Shown here one piece after another: positions 59,925-64,000 of a DNA stretch of 64,000 nucleotides. The stretch comes from Streptomyces graminofaciens (GTDB taxonomy: Bacteria > Actinomycetota > Actinomycetes > Streptomycetales > Streptomycetaceae), in contig NZ_AP018448.1 in assembly GCF_030294945.1 (NCBI RefSeq), forward strand, positions 1,612,001-1,676,000. The letters run 5' to 3'. The notes below the pieces were generated by a model that worked only from the letters and a program-made list of their open reading frames with translations, had not been told where the DNA came from and did no database searches. The position numbers were made by a program, and so were the translations under genes. Every line of letters begins with the position of its first letter. The stretch's first letter is position 1.

Positions 59925-60881
59925 CTACCCCACCCCCGCCCCCGACGCGCTCCCCCGGCGTGCCAGCGCCGCCGCTGCCGCGCCCACCAGCCCCGCGTCC
60001 GTGCCCATCTCGGCGGGCACCACGGTCAGCCCGCGTACGAACGACAGCGTGGCGTAGCTCTTCAGCGCGGTGCGCAGCGGGGCGAAGAGGACCTCGCCCG
60101 CCTTGCCGACTCCCCCGCCGACGACCGCGATGTCGATCTCGACGAGGGTCGCGGTCGCGGCGATACCGGCGGCGAGGGCCTGCGCGGCGCGCTCGAAGGA
60201 GGCCACGGCGACCGGGTCACCGGCACGCGCGGCGGCGGCCACCGCCGCGGCCGAGGTGTCGCCGTCGGGGCCGGGCCGCCAGCCGCCCGCCAGGGCCCGG
60301 CGAGCGATGTTGGGGCCGCTCGCGATGCCCTCCACACAGCCCCGGGAACCGCAGGGGCAGGGGTCGCCGTCGAGGTCCACACAGATGTGACCGATGTGAC
60401 CGGCGTTGCCGGTGGGGCCCGCGTGGAGCCGTCCACCGAGGACCAGACCGCCCCCGACGCCCGTCGACACCACCATGCACAGCGCGTTGTCGTGGCCCCG
60501 GGCCGCGCCCTGCCAGTGCTCGGCGGCCGTGATGGCCACGCCGTCGCCGATCAGCTCGACGGGCAGTCCGCCGGTGACCGCCCGGACCCGCTCTACCAGG
60601 GGGAACGCACGCCAGCCGGGCACATTCACCGGGCTCACCGTGCCCGTGGAGGCGTCCACCGGACCCGCGCTGCCGATGCCGATCACCGTCACCGCGCTCC
60701 ACTGCGGGGTGGCCGTCAGCTCGGCGAGCACCTCCTCGACGGCCCGCATCACGGTGTCGCCGTCCTCCCGAGCGGGCGTGGGGCGCTGCGCGCGCACCAG
60801 GATCCGGCCGTGGCCGTCCACCAGCGCCCCGGCGATCTTGGTGCCGCCGATGTCGAGCGCGGCCACGAGGTCGGTCTGCAT
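59925..60881 (-). CDS. ROK family sugar kinase
   Basis: This 318-residue ROK kinase has the ATP motif ALDIGGTKIAGALVDGHGRIL, IGIGSAGPVDASTGTVSPVN, catalytic Asp in ELIGDGVAI, VSTGVGGGLVLGGRLH, and the ROK zinc motif GHICVDLDGDPCPCGSRGCVEGIASG. The features and length fit a glucokinase-type enzyme with ATP; another hexose is possible. It is divergent from a LacI regulator over a palindromic operator, which suggests sugar-inducible expression rather than housekeeping. Confidence 0.9.
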   Translation of the reverse strand: MQTDLVAALDIGGTKIAGALVDGHGRILVRAQRPTPAREDGDTVMRAVEEVLAELTATPQWSAVTVIGIGSAGPVDASTGTVSPVNVPGWRAFPLVERVRAVTGGLPVELIGDGVAITAAEHWQGAARGHDNALCMVVSTGVGGGLVLGGRLHAGPTGNAGHIGHICVDLDGDPCPCGSRGCVEGIASGPNIARRALAGGWRPGPDGDTSAAAVAAAARAGDPVAVASFERAAQALAAGIAATATLVEIDIAVVGGGVGKAGEVLFAPLRTALKSYATLSFVRGLTVVPAEMGTDAGLVGAAAAALARRGSASGAGVG

Positions 60882-61052
60882 CAGTTTCGGTTCTCCCGCT
60901 ACGAGTGTCCTACCGGGCCCGGAGGCAGGTGCCCGGATCCCCGACCGGGCGACGGGCGGCATGACGCAGGCCTGGTCCAGAAAACGGCAGCGTGACGCTC
61001 GCCTGGTGGGGGTGCAGGCCGGAGAATGCGATGGACAGTCTCTCCCCACTGT

Positions 61053-61064
61053 GACAACGTTGTC
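61053..61064. promoter_or_regulatory. LacI-type palindromic operator
   Basis: GACAACGTTGTC is a perfect 12-bp palindrome with the central CG of LacI/GalR operators. It lies in the 350-bp divergent region, 172 bp before the ROK start and 168 bp before the LacI GTG. Confidence 0.75.
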
Positions 61065-61231
61065 CAGGCTCTATGCTCGACGCCACATCCTCCACAGCCG
61101 TACGAAACCGACACACCGCCACCGGCATCGCCCGGCACCCCCCATGGCACCGCCCGCCGCGGCGGCACACCCGCCGCCCCACGCGGCATCAGCGACAACG
61201 CCCCGTGGCCCACAGGACAGGACAGCGCATC

Positions 61232-62281
61232 GTGCCAGAGACCGCCCATCGCATCGCCCGCCAGGACCGGAACCGTTACGGCAACCGTCCCACGATGAAG
61301 GACGTGGCGGCCCGGGCCGGAGTAGGCCTGAAGACGGTCTCCCGGGTGGTGAACGGCGAGCCGGGTGTCACCCCGGACACCGAGCGCCGGGTCCAAGAGG
61401 CGATAGACGCGCTCGGCTTCCGGCGCAACGACAGCGCGCGGGTGCTGCGCAAGGGCCGCACAGCCAGCATCGGCCTGGTCCTGGAGGACCTCGCCGATCC
61501 GTTCTACGGTCCGCTCAGCCGGGCGGTGGAGGAGGTGTCCCGTGCCCACGGCTCGCTGCTGATCAACGGGTCCAGCGCCGAGGACCCGGACCGGGAGCAG
61601 GAGTTGGCGCTGGCGCTGTGCGCGCGCCGGGTGGACGGGCTGCTGATCATCCCGGCCGGTGACGACCACCGCTATCTGGAGCCCGAGATCAGGGCGGGTG
61701 TCGCCACGGTGTTCCTGGACCGCCCGGCGGGGCGGATCGACGCCGACGTCGTGCTGTCGGACAACTTCGGCGGGGCCCGCGACGGCGTCGCGCACCTCAT
61801 CGCCCACGGCCATCGCCGCATCGGCTTCATCGGCGACATGCCACGCATCCACACCGCGGCCGAGCGGCTGCGCGGCTACCGGGCGGCGATGGAGGACGCC
61901 GGCATCCCGGTCGAGGACGCGTGGATGTCGCTGGGCGTCACCGACCCCGAGCGGGTCCGCCGGGCGGCCGAGGCGATGCTCTCCGGCCCCACGCCCGTCA
62001 CGGCGGTCTTCGCGGCCAACAACCGCGTGACGGTCACGGTCGTACGGGTACTGGCGGAGCACACCCGCCGGGTCGCCCTCGTCGGCTTCGACGACTTCGA
62101 GCTGGCCGATCTGCTCCGGCCGGGCGTCACGGTCGTCGCGCAGGACGCCGCCCAGCTGGGCCGCAAGGCGGCCGAGCGCCTCTTCGGGCAGTTGGACGGC
62201 ACCCTCGACACCCCTGAGCGCATCGAGCTCCCGACCCGGCTGATCGCCCGTGGCTCGGGCGAACTCCCGCCTGCGGACTGA
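61232..62281 (+). CDS. LacI family transcriptional regulator
   Basis: This 349-residue LacI protein has a short Arg-rich lead (PETAHRIARQDRNRYGNRPT), a LacI headpiece (MKDVAARAGVGLKTVSRVVNGEPGVTPDTERRVQEAIDALGFRRNDSARVLR) and a periplasmic-binding-like sugar domain (IGLVLEDLADPFYGPLSRAVEE, FIGDMPRIHTAAERLRGYRAAMEDAG, AVFAANNRVTVTVV, VALVGFDDFELADLLRPGVTVV). The GTG start is likely because GGACAG precedes it and homologues carry the same lead; ATG 61294 is the alternative. It probably represses the divergent kinase. Confidence 0.9.
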   Translation: MPETAHRIARQDRNRYGNRPTMKDVAARAGVGLKTVSRVVNGEPGVTPDTERRVQEAIDALGFRRNDSARVLRKGRTASIGLVLEDLADPFYGPLSRAVEEVSRAHGSLLINGSSAEDPDREQELALALCARRVDGLLIIPAGDDHRYLEPEIRAGVATVFLDRPAGRIDADVVLSDNFGGARDGVAHLIAHGHRRIGFIGDMPRIHTAAERLRGYRAAMEDAGIPVEDAWMSLGVTDPERVRRAAEAMLSGPTPVTAVFAANNRVTVTVVRVLAEHTRRVALVGFDDFELADLLRPGVTVVAQDAAQLGRKAAERLFGQLDGTLDTPERIELPTRLIARGSGELPPAD

Positions 62282-62284
62282 TCG

Positions 62285-63091
62285 TTGGCGGCCACCGATC
62301 CCCGTACGCTCGAAGCGCTCGGCCTCGCCCTGGCGCCCCGCGACGACCCACTGAGCTATCCGGGCGCCTGGCCCGAGGAGTCCGCGCTGCTGGACGGCAA
62401 CCGGCTCCTGCCGCTGGACCGGCTCGTGTTCGAGGACCGCGTCCCCGTCCTCGCCGTCGGCTCCAACGCCTGCCCCGCGCAGCTCGTGCACAAGATGGCG
62501 GAGCACGGCGTGGCGTGCCGGATCCCCATGGTCAGGGCCCGGGTCACCGGCATCGAGATCGGCGTCTCCGCCCACGTGAGCGTCGTGGGATACGTCTCCG
62601 CCTCGCCCTTCCACGCCCCCGGTGTCACCCGCGATCTCTTCGTCACATGGCTGGACGCGGCCCAGCTCGCCGTCGTCGACGCCAGCGAGGGGATCGACTC
62701 ACCTACGGGTCCGTTCGACCGTGCCGTGCTGCCCGCCGCCGAGTTCCGCGTCGAGCTGGGGCCGGGCGAGGTCCTCGACGGCGACGTGTGCGTCTACGTC
62801 AACCGGCGAGGCGTCCTGCACAACGGCGACGCGACACCGCGCCCGCACCCCGGCGAGCGGGCGCTGCTCACCGAACTCCTCACCGGTTCACCGGAGTTGA
62901 GGGAACTCTTCGGCGTCACCCCCGACGACTTCTGCGCCCGGGCACGCGGCGACCGTGAACGATGCGCCCGTGGAACGCGCCTGTTCGGCGAGCACAAGTG
63001 GACGACGGCATCCGGGCTCGAACCCTACGTACGGTCTCAGCAGACGGGGAGTCCGGGCACCGGCTCGTCGTTGCCGCCGCCCTTGATGTAG
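62285..63091 (+). CDS. Hypothetical protein with GGCT-like N-terminal motif
   Basis: This protein is of about 268 residues. VLAVGSNACPAQLVHKM recalls the (Y/V)GSN loop of gamma-glutamylcyclotransferase-fold proteins, followed by VRARVTGIEIGVSAHVSVVGYVSASPFHAPGV and LFVTWLDAAQLAVVDASEG. The start is uncertain: a TTG four bases after the LacI stop opens the frame without a clear ribosome site. The last 18 codons overlap the convergent gene and look like read-through of its antisense strand. I cannot assign a function. Confidence 0.6.
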   Translation: MAATDPRTLEALGLALAPRDDPLSYPGAWPEESALLDGNRLLPLDRLVFEDRVPVLAVGSNACPAQLVHKMAEHGVACRIPMVRARVTGIEIGVSAHVSVVGYVSASPFHAPGVTRDLFVTWLDAAQLAVVDASEGIDSPTGPFDRAVLPAAEFRVELGPGEVLDGDVCVYVNRRGVLHNGDATPRPHPGERALLTELLTGSPELRELFGVTPDDFCARARGDRERCARGTRLFGEHKWTTASGLEPYVRSQQTGSPGTGSSLPPPLM

Positions 63092-64000
63092 ACGACGCTG
63101 ACGAACACATCGGTGTTGCCGCTGTCGTCGTCGGTCTTGGCCCACCAGACGTTGGTCCACTTGCCGGAGGTTTCTCGGCGGCCCAGGTTCTGCTGGCAGT
63201 AGAAGTAGTTGGTGCCCGCGTTGAGGACGCCGACCTCGGTGCCGGAGGCGGTGTACGACTTGGCCGTGGTCCAGACCGTGCAGTTGTATTTGGCTCCGCC
63301 GATGGAGAAGCAGGAGGGTTCGGGGGTGGACTCGCCGCCGCCGGTCGAACCTCCGCTGCTCGATCCCCCGGAGGAACCGCCCGAGTCGTCGTCCGAGCCG
63401 CCCGAACCGCCGCCCGTGGTATCGCCGTCGGCGCCCTTCGACGGGGAGTCGGTCGCGTCGGTGTCCGTCCCGTCGTCCTTGTCGGCCTTCTCGCTGGGGC
63501 TCGGGGACTTCTTGTCGCCCTTGTCCGTGGTGTCGGAGTCGTCGGAGAGATCGACCGAGCCTCGGCTGGGGCCCTTGGAGGGGGCGGCGCTGTCGTCGGT
63601 TGAGGACCCGGCACCCGTCCTGGCGCCGTCGCCGTTGTCGAGCAGCGCGACGGTCACGCCGACGGCCGCGAGGACGACGGTGACGGCCACGCCGGCGAGC
63701 AGGGCACGGCCCTTGCGGCGGGGCGTGTCCGGGGCGGACACGGTGGTGACGGCGCCTGAGGCGGGAGCCGCAGGCTGAGACGCCCCGGCTCCGCCGACGA
63801 CCGGCGCGGGTCCGAAGTGCGCACCCCCGGTACTCGGCCCGGCCGGTCCGAACCCCGGTGGCACCGACGGAACGCTCCGCTCGGTCTCCTCCCTCGGCGG
63901 GATCGGGGCAACGCCCGCCTCCGGCGACGGAGTGTCCGGGTCGGCAGCTGCCCCGGCCGCCACGGCCTCCAGCAGCTCGCGTGCCCGGACGGCGTCGGGG
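63037..64000 (-). CDS. Membrane-anchored protein with extracellular Cys domain (cut by window edge)
   Basis: The frame is open to the window end, so the N-terminus is missing or uncertain. Visible are a cytoplasmic Pro-rich part, one membrane helix (ALLAGVAVTVVLAAVGVTVALL), a long Ser/Asp/Gly/Lys linker, and a compact C-terminal domain (SCFSIGGAKYNCTVWTTAKSYTASGTEVGVLNAGTNYFYCQQNLG...TDVFVSVVYIKGG) with conserved Cys and aromatic residues, SH3-like in pattern. The layout suits a receptor or a Ser/Thr-kinase-type sensor tail, but no kinase domain is in view. Confidence 0.7.
   Translation of the reverse strand, partial: PDAVRARELLEAVAAGAAADPDTPSPEAGVAPIPPREETERSVPSVPPGFGPAGPSTGGAHFGPAPVVGGAGASQPAAPASGAVTTVSAPDTPRRKGRALLAGVAVTVVLAAVGVTVALLDNGDGARTGAGSSTDDSAAPSKGPSRGSVDLSDDSDTTDKGDKKSPSPSEKADKDDGTDTDATDSPSKGADGDTTGGGSGGSDDDSGGSSGGSSSGGSTGGGESTPEPSCFSIGGAKYNCTVWTTAKSYTASGTEVGVLNAGTNYFYCQQNLGRRETSGKWTNVWWAKTDDDSGNTDVFVSVVYIKGGGNDEPVPGLPVC

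Overview
The window is a high-GC chromosomal segment that looks like Streptomyces. Codon third positions are strongly G/C, several starts are GTG preceded by GGAGG-type ribosome sites, and the families are typical of the genus: a SHOCT-domain protein, a MoeZ-free run of small DUF proteins, a mycothiol-type MDMPI fold, LacI/ROK sugar regulators, a TgmA/TgmB graspetide pair and dispersed inverted repeats of the Streptomyces type. No rRNA, tRNA, CRISPR array, integrase or transposase was found.

Layout. 1-17.4 kb holds housekeeping and regulator pairs: a cysteine-synthase-fold enzyme; an ATPase-fold regulator with a repetitive tail; TetR/DUF4865/DUF1272; a long-form ketol-acid reductoisomerase divergent from an IlvY-like LysR regulator with a clear operator; a ROK regulator; AlkB; RlmG; an amino-sugar/tagatose-type operon (SIS isomerase, class II aldolase, AraC) divergent from a DeoR regulator; a secreted protein behind a CsoR-like copper operator; and a MarR/MFS pair.

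17.8-37.2 kb is a dormancy/hypoxia island resembling the OsdR/DevR regulons of actinomycetes: alpha/beta hydrolase, phosphoribosyltransferase, beta-phosphoglucomutase, DevS-like GAF kinase, pyruvate phosphate dikinase, phosphoketolase, polyphosphate kinase 2, two universal stress proteins, alcohol dehydrogenase, SulP transporter, a lone cyclic-nucleotide-binding domain, CBS-BON protein and a PNPOx-like protein. DosR-like 5-4-5 palindromes sit upstream of several of these genes. The island also carries four decayed genes: remnants of a GH65 phosphorylase, a CBS protein, a zinc alcohol dehydrogenase and a DoxX-like protein. Two of these are associated with hexanucleotide repeat expansions. No DevR/OsdR regulator gene lies beside the kinase.

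37.5-42.4 kb is a D-glucarate catabolic cluster (KdgD, GntP permease, GudD) divergent from an IclR regulator. 42.8-44.0 kb is a minimal graspetide cluster (precursor plus ATP-grasp ligase). 44.8-51.3 kb is a three-gene operon made of a giant TPR-CHAT protease, a small CBS-like/Cys protein and a six-helix membrane protein. It looks like a signalling or conflict system of undescribed type and is the best candidate for novelty here. 51.5-64 kb holds a NarL-type two-component system, a TetR/deazaflavin oxidoreductase pair with a cluster of GAGAGC boxes, a geranylgeranyl-reductase-family flavoprotein, an M20 dipeptidase, a kinase-NUDIX fusion, a ROK kinase/LacI pair with a palindromic operator, and a secreted or membrane protein cut by the window edge.
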